From assembly GCA_026003255.1 (NCBI GenBank), contig BPGX01000009.1, positions 47,224-111,223 of the forward strand: a DNA stretch of 64,000 bases, written 5' to 3'. Under the pieces are notes generated by a model. The model did no database searches. It saw only the letters and a list, made by a program, of their open reading frames with translations, and was not told the DNA's origin. This stretch comes from Bacteroidia bacterium. GTDB taxonomy: Bacteria > Bacteroidota > Bacteroidia > B-17B0 > Aurantibacillaceae. The translations under genes were made by a program, and so were the position numbers. Position 1 is the stretch's first letter, and each line of letters starts with the position of its first letter. Shown here piece by piece: positions 49,961 to 60,484 of the stretch.

Positions 49961-52900
49961 CTATTTATCTCCTGTATAAGGCAAGCAAGTCACATGTCCC
50001 ACAAATTCATGTCTATTGCCTTTCAAATCTCTTACATAAATTTTGTACACATACACATCTTGAGTGGCTTTGCCTTCGCTTCCTTTGATACTTCCGTCCC
50101 AACCTTTTTGGAAGTTATTACTTTCAAAAACGAGCTCACCCCATCTGTCAAATATAAGCATTTTGTAATCACTTTCGTCTATACCGATGCCTTTTGGTTG
50201 GAAGACATCGTTTAGTCCGTTACCATCGGGAGTAAAAGCATCCGGGATGTATAAGCTAAATACTTTATCGACATAGATTACTTTAGTGATATAGTCAGCA
50301 CAGCCATATTCATTTTTTGCTATTAGTGCTACCGTGTAGGTTCCGGAGTACAAATATTCATGACTTGGGTTGGATTTGAGTGCTGGTATTGAGTAAGCCG
50401 CTGGCAGAGGGTCGCCGAAGTTCCATTGATAGCTGACGGCACCGGAAGATAGATTGATAAAATTAACGAGGGGGTCGTATGGCGTTACGGTCCAGCTATC
50501 AGCTTCAAAGTCGGCAGTTGGATAGCCATAAGTTTGAATGTAGTTAGTTAGTACGGTTTGTGTAATACATCCGTATTGACTTTCGGCAGTTAAGGTGGGA
50601 GAATAAACGCCGGGAGCAGTGTAGCTGGTAGCAACAGGATTGCCTGTAGCAGTCAATCCATTTCCAAAATCCCATGTATAAGAACTTACACTAACACTAT
50701 TGGTATTGGCTGTAAAGTTGACATTCACCGGCACACAACCTTTTGTGATGTCAGCGCTGAAAGAGATGACGGGGTTAGGATAGATGAAGATGGTAAATTC
50801 AGCGATGGCTGAGGGGTTTGTACAACCATCGTCCACGATGACCGAGTAAGTATTAGAAGTTCCGAGTGCGATGTTAGCATTAACGGTGATAGAGGGCGAG
50901 GAGGCGCCATTGCTCCAGATGTAAGTGTATGGTCCGTTATTACCTGGACTGGTAATAGTTGGATAGAGCGTGATGCTTTGTCCATCGCAGAGATTGGCGG
51001 TGAAGCCGGTAGCTGATAGAGGAGGTCTAACGAACACCGTGATAACAGAAGACGGTCCTGTACAACCGTTAGCATCATTGACACTCACTTGATAATTAGT
51101 AGTTACTGTTGGGTTTACAGTAATTGGTCCGCCGGTAGTGGTGATGTTAGGGTTCCATGAATAGGAGTAAGGCGGCGTTCCGCCATTGGCATTAGCGGAG
51201 ATATTGGTGCTGTTGCCGAAGCAGATGGTTGGGTTAGGTGTAACGGCGAGGTTGATAGCGGAAGGTTGTGTGATGTTAATGTTGGCAGAAATAGGACATC
51301 CGTTGGCGTCATTGACTTGTATGGTATAATTTCCTGCGAAGAGATTGGAAGCGGTTGTGTTATTGCCTCCTGTTGGGGACCAGGTATAGGTGTATCCGCC
51401 CACGCCGCCGGATACAGAGGCGGTTGCAATACGCCGTCGTTGTAGCCGTTGCAGGTAGACGTTGGTTCCTGTGACGGTTATACTTAATGCGGGCGGTTGA
51501 TTAATTTGGACGGTGGTGCTGATAGGCCCGCAGTTGTTAGCATCGGATACACTTATGGTATAAATGCCGGCGGTCAGACCTGATGCTGCTGGCACTATTT
51601 CCGCCTGTTGGCGCCCATGTGTAGGAGTAACCACCGACACCGCCGCTGGCGGTTGCATTAGCAGCACCGTTGTTTCCGCCGTTACAACTTACGCTTTGCG
51701 TTTGAGTAGCGGTGAGGGATAAGGCAGGCGGTTCAAGTATCTGGACGGTGGATGAGATAGTACAATTGTTAGCGTCACTGACGGTGATGGTGTAGATTCC
51801 TGTTGTAAGACCGGAAGCAGTTGAACTATTTCCGCCGGTAGGTGACCATGTATAAGTATATCCACCCACACCGCCGCTGGGGGAAGCATTAGCAGCACCA
51901 TTGTTACCGCCGTTACAACTTACGCTTTGGGTTTGAGTAGCGGTGAGAGAAAGAGCAGGTGGTTGAGAAATGGTTATGACGGTATTGGTGATACAGTTGT
52001 TATTGTCTTTGACCTGAACGGAATAAGTTCCTCCGGATAATCCTGTGGCAACGGAGGAAGTACTAACGGAAGGTGTCCATGTATAGGAGTAGGGTGTAGC
52101 ACCGCCGGAGAGGTTGATGGTGGCAGAGCCGTTGGAAAGTCCGTTACAAGCGACCGAGTTAATATTCACACCACTAATGCTAACGGCAGGAGCCCCTGTG
52201 ATATTGGCAACGGCAGTAGTATAGCAGTTGTTTGCATCTTTGATGGTTACGGTGTAAGAACCTGGAGAGAGCCCTGTGGCGATGTTGGAGTTTCCGCCGC
52301 TAGGCGACCATGTGTAGGAATAAGGGGCTACAGCACCGCTTACAGATACGGTAGCAGAACCGGGTGTTGAACAGCTGGCGGATTGAGTGGTCATGGCAAG
52401 AGTGTAGGGAGAAGGTTGAGTGATTTGGACAGTTGCGTTGGCAGAACAGTTGTTAGCATCTTTAACGGTAACGGTATAATTGCCGGCTATTAGACCTGTT
52501 GCGGAGGCGCTATTTCCGCCTGTTGGTGACCATGTGTAGGAGTAACCACCGACGCCGCCGCTGGCGGTTGCATTAGCAGCACCGTTGTTACCTCCGTTAC
52601 AACTTACGCTTTGAGTTTGTGTGGCGGTGAGAGATAAAGCAGGTGGTTGTTGGATTTGAACAGTAGTAGAGATAGAACAGTTATTAGCGTCTTTGACGGT
52701 GATGGTGTAGATTCCTGTTGTAAGACCGGAAGCAGTTGAACTATTTCCGCCGGTAGGTGACCATGTATAAGTATATCCACCCACACCGCCGCTGGGGGAA
52801 GCATTAGCAGCACCATTGTTACCGCCGTTACAACTTACGCTTTGGGTTTGGGTTGCGGTGAGGGAAAGTGCTGGTGGTTGAGAAATAGTGATGACGGTAT

Positions 52901-54654
52901 TGGTGATACAGTTGTTGTTGTCTTTGACCTGAACGGAATAGGTTCCTCCGGCTAAGTCCTGTGGCGACGGAGGAAGTACTTACGGAAGGTGTCCATGTAT
53001 AGGAGTAAGGCGTGTAGCACCGCCGGAGACGTTGATGGTGGCAGAGCCGTTGGACAAGTCCGTTACAGGCGACCGAGTGAATATGCAGGCACCACTAAGG
53101 CTAACGGCGATGGTTGAGCCCCTGTGTTATTGGCAACGGCAGTTGTGTAGCAGTTAGTATTGCATCTTTGATGGTCACGGTGTAAGTTCCCACTGCAGAG
53201 AGCCCGGTAGAAGCAGATGGTCTGGAGTTTCCGCCGCTTGGCGACCATGTGTAAGAGAATAGGTGGTGTTCCTCCTGAAGTTGTCACCGCTTGCACTTCC
53301 GGTAGCAAGAGCCGGGTGTTGAACAAGCTGGCGGAATTGAGTGGTCACGGCAAGCGGTGTATGAGAGGAGCGTTGCGTGATTGTGGACTAATGTAGTGCC
53401 TGTATGGCAGCCCAGTTGTTAGCATCTTTTACGGTAACGGTATAATTGCCGGCTACTTAGATCCTGTTGCGGTAGGCACTATTTCCTCCTGCTTGGTGAC
53501 CAGGTGTAGGAGATAAGGCGCGGTACCTCCTGTTACTGAAACGCTGGCACTACCATTTGAGCCATTAGCACAAGGTATACAAGTTGTATGTTTGAGTAAC
53601 TGCGGAGAGCGGTCATGCAGGGGGAGGCAAGTAACAGAACAACAGGCAGGAAGCGGTTTGATTAACTGCAAAAGCCCTAACATGTCCGGCCGGCAGAGCA
53701 ATCGCTGCCGTCAGCAACATCATAGTTGCACCGGTTGAATTGTAAACCAGATGCAACTATAAGTATTGGATGTAGTAAATGGTGGGCTTAATGTAATTGG
53801 AGTTCCACCGCAACTATGTTGCTGATAGTGATGATTTACCTGTGCTTGCGGGGAATGCTGCCCCTGCGTGATTACTGCCTGTCACTACCGAAATAAGTGC
53901 TCGTAGAAGGATTAACACCAGTAGCACTTGGCGAAGCAGGCATTCCTGTAAGATTGTACATTAAAAGTTCCTCCAGTTTAAGTATGCTCCAGTGCCACCT
54001 GCTTGAGTAGCAGTATTATCCCTGGTAGGTTGCTGTTGGATCCCTGTAATTAGTCATTCAAGTAATTCCATCTACGGCCCTGTTCGGGTCTGCGATAGCA
54101 TTGGGTATATTAACAGTATTCTGTTGCATGACCGGTAGAATAATTCCGGTTACGTCCCATCTTCAATACTATGGGACCTGCTTCTCGCCCGAGGTCATAA
54201 TATTGATGGACCGGTACAGTTTGCGGCTGGGGGTTGGTTTGTTAAGGCCCCCATAGAGACCTAAAGGGTCTATGTCATACATTAGTCACGAGTTCCTGTC
54301 AATGCAGATAGCAATAGGATCCAGAGGCAGCAATAGCTTTAAGTACTACCTGAAGACAGGGTTGGAAGTCCTGAGTTAGATAAACATGCCGGATAATCCT
54401 GGTCCTGGTGAAGGTGTGTAGCTGGTTGTACTCATTATTCACACCTGCTGGAACGTAATTTAAGCTCACGGTTGTTGCGCAGAATAGAAAGGTGTCATTG
54501 CAAAAATCTCGTTGTTAGAATCACCAATTTGTTGTAAATTAGAGTTAGCTGCATTGCATTTTATGTCCTTGGCAGGAAAAGTTTTGACAGTAACCAAAAT
54601 TGTAGAATGAAAAGATAAAGACTAATACAATACGGGGATTTACTGATTTCTCAT
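49961..54654 (-). CDS. Second SprB-repeat/PKD T9SS type B adhesin, frame interrupted (track fragments 49961-51667 and 51537-52784; indel-rich 5' part to 54654)
   Basis: Type B C-term IPDAFTPDGNGLNDVFQPKGIGIDESDYKMLIFDRWGELVFE; SprB repeats across fragments; likely start ATG 54654 with signal-like (V)NPRIVLVFIFSFYNFGYCQNF in slipped frame; SprB motifs recur in different frames up to at least 53700. Confidence 0.75.
51780..53460. repeat. Higher-order tandem repeat, period ~0.92 kb, inside second SprB adhesin
   Basis: A ~155-bp stretch starting tgacggtgatggtgtagattcctgttgtaagacc... at ~51780 recurs at ~52697, apparently identical through ...cgctttgggtttg; similarity continues (with indels in the distal copy) to at least ~52500/53460. 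Confidence 0.85.
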
Positions 54655-54836
54655 ATTTTACTTTTGTTGATGCAAATCTAAATATTTAACTGTTCTTAAT
54701 TGGATAATCGTTCAATAAATCAAATAGCCCGTTCGCTCAATAAAAGTGTCATTTCACTCAATAAGTAAAATAAAATTATGATTTTGGATATTTGCAGGTG
54801 TAAAAAAACTCTTTTTACTTTACGGCAAAACTTTTT

Positions 54837-55244
54837 ATGATAAAAAAAATTGAGCATATTGGGATTGCTGTTAAGTCATTAGAAGTACAAAAAGTTTTTG
54901 ATAAGATTTTAAACAATAAAGCATATAAAGAAGAAAAAGTGGAGAGTGAAAAAGTGAAAGCTATTTTTTATCAAACAGGGGAAAGTAAAATTGAACTTTT
55001 AGAAAGCACTGATGAAACAGGAACAATAGCCAAGTATATTGAAAAAAGAGGAGAAGGTATTCATCACATTGCTTTTGCAGTAGATAATTTGCTTGAAGAA
55101 ATGAAACGATTACAAAGTGAAGGTTTTGAATTCATTTATCCTGAACCGAAGAGAGGTGCGGATAATCAATTGATTAATTTTATTCATCCTAAATTTACAC
55201 ACGGTGTATTAATTGAATTGTGTCAGGAGGTTAATGAGTTATGA
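54837..55244 (+). CDS. mce: Methylmalonyl-CoA epimerase
   Basis: MIKKIEHIGIAVKSLEVQKVFDKIL, FYQTGESKIELLEST, GEGIHHIAFAVDNL, HPKFTHGVLIELCQ. Confidence 0.93.
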   Translation: MIKKIEHIGIAVKSLEVQKVFDKILNNKAYKEEKVESEKVKAIFYQTGESKIELLESTDETGTIAKYIEKRGEGIHHIAFAVDNLLEEMKRLQSEGFEFIYPEPKRGADNQLINFIHPKFTHGVLIELCQEVNEL

Positions 55245-55310
55245 GTTGTTAGTGATGAATTATGAGTTATAAATTAAGTATTGAGTAATGAGTTATGAAT
55301 TAAAAATAAT
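55235..55310. repeat. Short degenerate tandem repeat (gagttatgaattaw)
   Basis: gagttatgagttg..gatgaattatgagttataaatta..gagtaatgagttatgaatta between mce and the thioesterase gene. Confidence 0.5.
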
Positions 55311-55318
55311 AAAATGAT

Positions 55319-55705
55319 ATGCAGTTAGAAGAGTTGATAAAAAAGAGTGAGACGAGAATTTTTAAAGCAATTTTTCCAAACACGACGAATCATTATGATA
55401 CCTTGTTTGGAGGAACAGCGATGCAATGGATGGATGAGGTGGCGTTTATTACAGCAACTCGTTTTTCAAGAAAAAAATGTGTAACAGTGTGTTCGGATAG
55501 AATTGATTTTAAGAAGCCCATTCCTGCTGGTACAATTGTTGAATTGGTTGGGCGAGTAAGTAAGGTGGGGACAACAAGTGTAGTAGTCAAAGTGGAAATT
55601 TTTATGGAGGATATGTATTCTGATCACAGAGAAAAAGCCATTAGTGGAGAGTTTACGTTTGTGGCAATTGATGAAAATAAGAAACCAGTGAAAATTTTGG
55701 ATTAA
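55319..55705 (+). CDS. Acyl-CoA thioesterase (hotdog, YciA-like)
   Basis: IFPNTTNHYDTLFGGTAMQWMDEVAFITATRFSRKKCVTVCSDRIDFKKPIPAGTIVELVGRV. Confidence 0.92.
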   Translation: MQLEELIKKSETRIFKAIFPNTTNHYDTLFGGTAMQWMDEVAFITATRFSRKKCVTVCSDRIDFKKPIPAGTIVELVGRVSKVGTTSVVVKVEIFMEDMYSDHREKAISGEFTFVAIDENKKPVKILD

Positions 55706-57663
55706 TGGATATTTCAATTATCATAGTAAATTATAATGTGCGTTTTTTTTTGGAGCAATGTATTCATTCTGTTTTGAAAGCAAAAGATGGTTTAGATATT
55801 GAAGTTATTGTAGTGGATAATCACTCTGTTGATGGGTCGGTGCAGATGTTGAAAGAAAAGTTTCCAGATGTGAAATTAATTGAGAATAAAGAAAATGTTG
55901 GTTTTTCTAAAGCGAATAATCAAGGGATTAAAATTGCAAAAGGAAAATATGTGTTGTTATTAAATCCTGATACGGTTTTGCAAGAAGATACATTAGTAAA
56001 GTGTTATGAATTTATGGAACAGCATTCGGATGCAGGTGCATTAGGTGTAAAGATGTTTGATGGAAAAGGAAGTTTTTTACCTGAATCCAAAAGAGGTTTA
56101 CCAACGCCGATGGTGGCGTTTTATAAGATATTTGGCTTGTCAAAGTTGTTTCCTAAATCAAAAGTATTTGGAAAGTATCATTTAACTTATTTAGATAAAG
56201 ATAGAAATCACAAAGTGGATGTATTATCGGGTGCATTTATGTTTATTCGTAAGGAGGTATTGGATAAGATTGGCGGATTAGATGAAGATTATTTTATGTA
56301 TGGGGAGGATATTGATTTGTCTTATAGAATTACGAAAGCAGGATATCATAATTATTATTTTTCGGAGACGAGCATTATTCACTACAAAGGAGAGAGTACG
56401 AAGAAAAGCAGTGTGAATTATGTGATAGTTTTTTATAAAGCGATGATGATATTTGCGGATAAACATTTTTCAAACTCGTATGCAAGTGTATTCAGGTTTT
56501 TGATTTATATTGCTATTTATTTCAGAGCAGGACTTTCTATATTGTATAGGTTTATTAAAACGATACTATTGCCATTGTTTGACATTATTGTTATTAGTGG
56601 ATTGCTGATAGCATTTGCATTCTGGTATGAAAAAGCGTTTAAGTTATCAGAGAATTATTTTGATAGAGTGCAATTGTATGTAGGAGTGATTTTATTTGCG
56701 TTTTTAATTGTTGGAAATGTTTTGTTTCAGGGAGGATATGCAAAGTATCCAAAGTATAAAAATATCTTTCAGGGCAATGTTTTTGGGTTATTGATAGTGT
56801 TGAGTATATATGCTTTGTTACCGGAGAGTTTGCGATTTTCAAGAGCCATTGTGGTGATGGGTTTTGTTTTGAGTTTGTTATATTTTACAATAAGCCGATG
56901 GTTGTTTTATTTTACGGGATTAAAAAAGTATTCTTATCTTTCTTCTGTTTTACCGAAGAATGTGTTAGTAGTAGGAGATGAAGAAGAGTTTGAACGAGTA
57001 AAAGAAATTTTGAAAAATATTCCTGTGCATACTAACTATCTTGGTTTGATAAAGACGAACGATTCATCGTCTCAACATCCTAATTTTTCAGGATATTTGA
57101 AGGATATTGAAGAAGTAGTACAATTAGAAAAGATAGATGAGGTTATTTTTTGTTCGAAACACTTACACGCAAAAGATATAATTTATTGGATGACAAAAAT
57201 GAGTTATTTACCTGTTCAATATAAGATAGCCCCGCCCAATGAATTGTATATTATAGGAAGCAATGATATTCACTCGCAAGGGGAATTGTATACATTGGAA
57301 TTCAAAACAATACTTTTACCTGAAAATCAAAGAATGAAACGTTTGGTAGATATTATTTTGTGTTTGTTTTTAATTATTACTTTGCCACTTACTATTTGGT
57401 TTTTCAGAAATAAAGGTCAGTTGATTAATAATCTTTGGAATGTATTCATTGGGAAGAGAACCTGGGTAGGATTTGGAAAATTTCGAGATAAAGATTTGCC
57501 AAATTTAAAGGCAAGTATTTTATTTATTGGAAAGATGAAAGGATATGATGAGCGTTCGGAAAAAGCAAAGGAATTAAGTTATATGTATTGCAAGGATTAC
57601 AAGCCGCTGACTGATGTTATTGCTTTTTTCAAATTATTTCATTTAATTGATAATGATGCTTGA
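55705..57663 (+). CDS. GT2 glycosyltransferase fused to membrane segments and a C-terminal sugar-transferase-like region
   Basis: IIIVNYNVRFFLEQCIHSV, VDNHSVDGS, NKENVGFSKANNQGI, LLLNPDTVL, MYGEDIDLSYRITKAGY; C-term MKRLVDIILCLFLIITLPLTIWFF and GKRTWVGFGKFRD. Confidence 0.88.
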   Translation: MDISIIIVNYNVRFFLEQCIHSVLKAKDGLDIEVIVVDNHSVDGSVQMLKEKFPDVKLIENKENVGFSKANNQGIKIAKGKYVLLLNPDTVLQEDTLVKCYEFMEQHSDAGALGVKMFDGKGSFLPESKRGLPTPMVAFYKIFGLSKLFPKSKVFGKYHLTYLDKDRNHKVDVLSGAFMFIRKEVLDKIGGLDEDYFMYGEDIDLSYRITKAGYHNYYFSETSIIHYKGESTKKSSVNYVIVFYKAMMIFADKHFSNSYASVFRFLIYIAIYFRAGLSILYRFIKTILLPLFDIIVISGLLIAFAFWYEKAFKLSENYFDRVQLYVGVILFAFLIVGNVLFQGGYAKYPKYKNIFQGNVFGLLIVLSIYALLPESLRFSRAIVVMGFVLSLLYFTISRWLFYFTGLKKYSYLSSVLPKNVLVVGDEEEFERVKEILKNIPVHTNYLGLIKTNDSSSQHPNFSGYLKDIEEVVQLEKIDEVIFCSKHLHAKDIIYWMTKMSYLPVQYKIAPPNELYIIGSNDIHSQGELYTLEFKTILLPENQRMKRLVDIILCLFLIITLPLTIWFFRNKGQLINNLWNVFIGKRTWVGFGKFRDKDLPNLKASILFIGKMKGYDERSEKAKELSYMYCKDYKPLTDVIAFFKLFHLIDNDA

Positions 57664-58324
57664 AGTGGTTTTGACAAAAGATAATTCGCCAACGATTTAC
57701 AATAGAGAGATGAATGCGTTCTATCATTCCGTTTTTGGTGCAATACAAGAAAGTGAATATGTTTTTATTAAAAATGGATTGGAGTATGTAAAAGATAAAT
57801 TTGATACAATCCATATTTTAGAAATAGGGTTTGGAAGTGGAATGAATTGTTTTTTGACTTATCAAAAGTGTGTTGAAGATGGTTTAGATAAAAAGATTAA
57901 TTATATTGGGATAGAGAAGTTTCCGTTAGATGTTCAATTGGTTGAAAAATTGAGTGAATTCCAGCCCTTTTGCAGAGATGTTGAAACATTTATGTTGATA
58001 CACGCTGTTGATATTACAGTTGATTTACATAAAAATTTTTTTGTAAGAAAGATGTGGATGGATATTCAAGATGCTTTGAAAGAAATTGAGAACAATTCCA
58101 TTCATCTGATTTATTACGATGCCTTTGCGCCTTCCAGCCAGCCAGAAATGTGGAAAAAGGAGATATTTGAGATATTATTTGAAAAGATAGTGAATGGTGC
58201 GGTTTTGGTAACATTTTGTGCAAAAGGACAATTTAAGCGGGATTTGAAGGAAATAGGTTTTGAAGTGCAAAGCTTGAAAGGTGCATTAGGAAAACGAGAA
58301 ATGACGAGGGCAATAAAAGTATAA
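57650..58324 (+). CDS. mnmD: tRNA (5-methylaminomethyl-2-thiouridine)(34)-methyltransferase MnmD
   Basis: LTKDNSPTIYNREMNAFYHSVFGAIQESEYVFI, ILEIGFGSGMNCFLTYQ, IYYDAFAPSSQPEMWKKEIFE, LVTFCAKGQFKRDLKEIGFEVQSLKGALGKREMTRA. Confidence 0.92.
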   Translation: MMMLEVVLTKDNSPTIYNREMNAFYHSVFGAIQESEYVFIKNGLEYVKDKFDTIHILEIGFGSGMNCFLTYQKCVEDGLDKKINYIGIEKFPLDVQLVEKLSEFQPFCRDVETFMLIHAVDITVDLHKNFFVRKMWMDIQDALKEIENNSIHLIYYDAFAPSSQPEMWKKEIFEILFEKIVNGAVLVTFCAKGQFKRDLKEIGFEVQSLKGALGKREMTRAIKV

Positions 58325-58328
58325 TGTT

Positions 58329-58751
58329 ATGAATTTACCAAAGTTTTTCAGGATAGCCGTATATGGTATGTTATTGCAGGATAATCGTTTGCTTCTGGCA
58401 AAAGAGATTATTCAAGGAAGAGAAGTTATGAAATTTCCGGGTGGAGGATTACAATTTGGAGAAGGAACAATAGATGCATTAAAAAGAGAATTTATGGAGG
58501 AATTGGATATATCCATTGAGATATTGCAGCACCTTTACACCACTGATTTTTTTGTTCAGTCCGCATTTCATAGAGATTATCAGGTAATTGCTATTTATTA
58601 TTTAGTTAAGAATTTGAATGATTTGCCAGTTACAAATTTTCAAAAAAATAATATAGAATTTATCTGGTGTTCCCCATTAGAGTTTGATGAAAATATGCTT
58701 ACATTTGAGACCGATAAAAAAGCATTGGAATATTTATTGAAACTTAAATAA
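58329..58751 (+). CDS. NUDIX hydrolase
   Basis: KFPGGGLQFGEGTIDALKREFMEELDISI (Nudix box GxxxxxGE..REFxEEL). Confidence 0.9.
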   Translation: MNLPKFFRIAVYGMLLQDNRLLLAKEIIQGREVMKFPGGGLQFGEGTIDALKREFMEELDISIEILQHLYTTDFFVQSAFHRDYQVIAIYYLVKNLNDLPVTNFQKNNIEFIWCSPLEFDENMLTFETDKKALEYLLKLK

Positions 58752-58758
58752 TTAAGAT

Positions 58759-59192
58759 ATGATTCAGAGAATTCAAAGTTTATATCTTTTAATACACAGT
58801 ATATTATCTGCGTTTTTATTTTTCTTTCCCTTTCAAACTAATATTGTAAACCTTTCTGAAATTAAGGATTTGCAATTGTCATTATTGAATTATGAAAATA
58901 CTTATTTGTTTTTAGCGGCTATTCTTAATTTAATTATTTTGGTAGATTCTTTGACGATTATTTTTTTATACAAGAATAGAAAATTGCAAATGTTGTTGTG
59001 TCATTATTTAACGGCAATGAATATTGCATTGTTAGGGTTAATGTATTTTGGGGCTAATCAGATAGAAGGATTACCCAACTTATAAATTATCTTTTATTGT
59101 TCCGGTATTAAAACATTGTTTTATCTCAATTAGCACGATATTTCATCAGAAAAGACGAAGAACTGGTAAGGTCAGCCAATAGAATCCGATAA
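58759..59192 (+). CDS. DUF4293 membrane protein, C-terminal part frameshifted
   Basis: MIQRIQSLYLLIHSILSAFLFFFPF...; track ORF ends at 59085 but another frame continues LARYFIRKDEELVRSANRIR* ending 59190-59192, typical of the DUF4293 C-terminus. Confidence 0.7.
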
Positions 59193-59960
59193 TAAGTTTT
59201 TGATTAAGAAGTAATACTATAGTTTGAAGAATGATAATGCCATCGTAACAAAGGTATACCAACAATCCCTTATAAGTTTCTGGAATAAAAAAACAGCAGG
59301 ACGAGTAATGAACCGATAATTAATGAAGTAAAAAAGAATATGGGAGATATAAATACAGAGGTAATAATGTTAAAGTAGAGTGAAAAGAATAAGTAATATT
59401 CTTGTCTTGTGAATACCAATATATTTTGGAATAGTGAGAAACTTGTCGGAGTGCATTGTCTGAATATCAAAAGGAATGGTCAGGAAAGCAATGAAAATGA
59501 ATTGATGAAGATAAAAAAATTGGAAGAAATTGTTTGGTATACCAGAGAATTAATAACAACCATATCGCAGCAATTACGAGAGGTTTAAGAATGATATTAC
59601 CCTCTGATAAGAGAAGTAAATTTTGGTGAATGGTAAAAATACAGAACAAAAGAGGCGATAAGCACGATGTTGATGTATTGTGTGATTTTGAAATTTTGCA
59701 GGAGTAATTTTATGAATACGGCTGCAAGAAAGATGGAAAGAGCAAGGATAGATGTGTTATTAAAAGTATTATCTTTTGTAAAGCGTAAGTAATAATAACC
59801 AGCAAAGCAAAGTAAAAAAGCGGATAAATAAAAAAGAGGATGAGTGTTGATGTTTAGGTAAAAGTAAAACAACTGGCTATGTGCCACAAAAGCCAACGCT
59901 GTGATGAATGTACCGAGGAGTTTGTGGGAGTATAAAAATTGGCATTAAAAAAACAAGTAA
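59193..59960 (-). pseudogene. Multi-pass membrane protein broken by several frameshifts (UbiA-like? uncertain)
   Basis: Overlapping minus ORFs 59597-59896, 59467-59649, 59270-59470 in different frames, all hydrophobic and collinear (KLLGTFITALAFVAHSQLFYFYLN...YYYLRFTKDNTFNN...ILKPLVIAAIWLLLILWYTK...). Confidence 0.45.
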
Positions 59961-60075
59961 AGGAGCGTAAAAATATAATTTGTAGATTCAATTTACAACT
60001 TTTACGCTTATTTAATTCTAAACTGAAAAATTTTATCCAAAATTTATGTATTAGAAATTGGAATTTTTTCAAAGG

Positions 60076-60175
60076 AGATTGTTTCACTTCGTTTGCAATG
60101 ACGTCTTTTTTCTTCATTCTCATCAACTACCCTTCCACACTGCTATAAAAAATAAAAAAAAAGAGTGGAAGGGTG
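60076..60175. repeat. Dispersed REP-like repeat copy 2 with hairpin
   Basis: gagattgtttcacttcgtttgcaatgacg...caactacccttccac...gtggaagggtg; perfect arms ACCCTTCCAC / GTGGAAGGGT. Confidence 0.6.
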
Positions 60176-60448
60176 AAAATAAAAAATGAACGGAGAAATG
60201 CATCAATAAAGAGAAATTCGACACCTGCGAAGTGTCAAATGCATAATTTGGGTTTATAGAACGTGGTTAGTTTCAGATTAAAAATAGATTTTCACGGATT
60301 ACGGATTTTTTGATGTGTGGTATTGAAAGTTTTTGTGTAAATTTGCAAACACAGTATGTTTGTTGGAATTTTAAATATATTTCTATTCAGAGTAATTCCT
60401 AGATAATCCTTTTTTTGTGTGATATAATACTTTTCGGGTCTTATCATT

Positions 60449-60484
60449 CATTAAAATTTTTAAATACATTAAAATTTTTAAATA
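60449..60484 (+). repeat. Perfect 18-bp tandem duplication ending at the dabA start codon
   Basis: cattaaaatttttaaata x2 (60449-60466, 60467-60484), last A is the A of ATG 60484. Confidence 0.85.

Noticed and set aside
49961-52784. Treating 49961-51667 and 51537-52784 as two separate adhesin genes
   Set aside because: They overlap, lack signal peptides, and their repeats are collinear; better explained as one frameshifted gene starting near 54654.
46900-53700. CRISPR-like regularly spaced repeats
   Set aside because: Periodicity matches coding SprB units (~75-80 aa) with a conserved protein motif; no short identical repeats with unique spacers.
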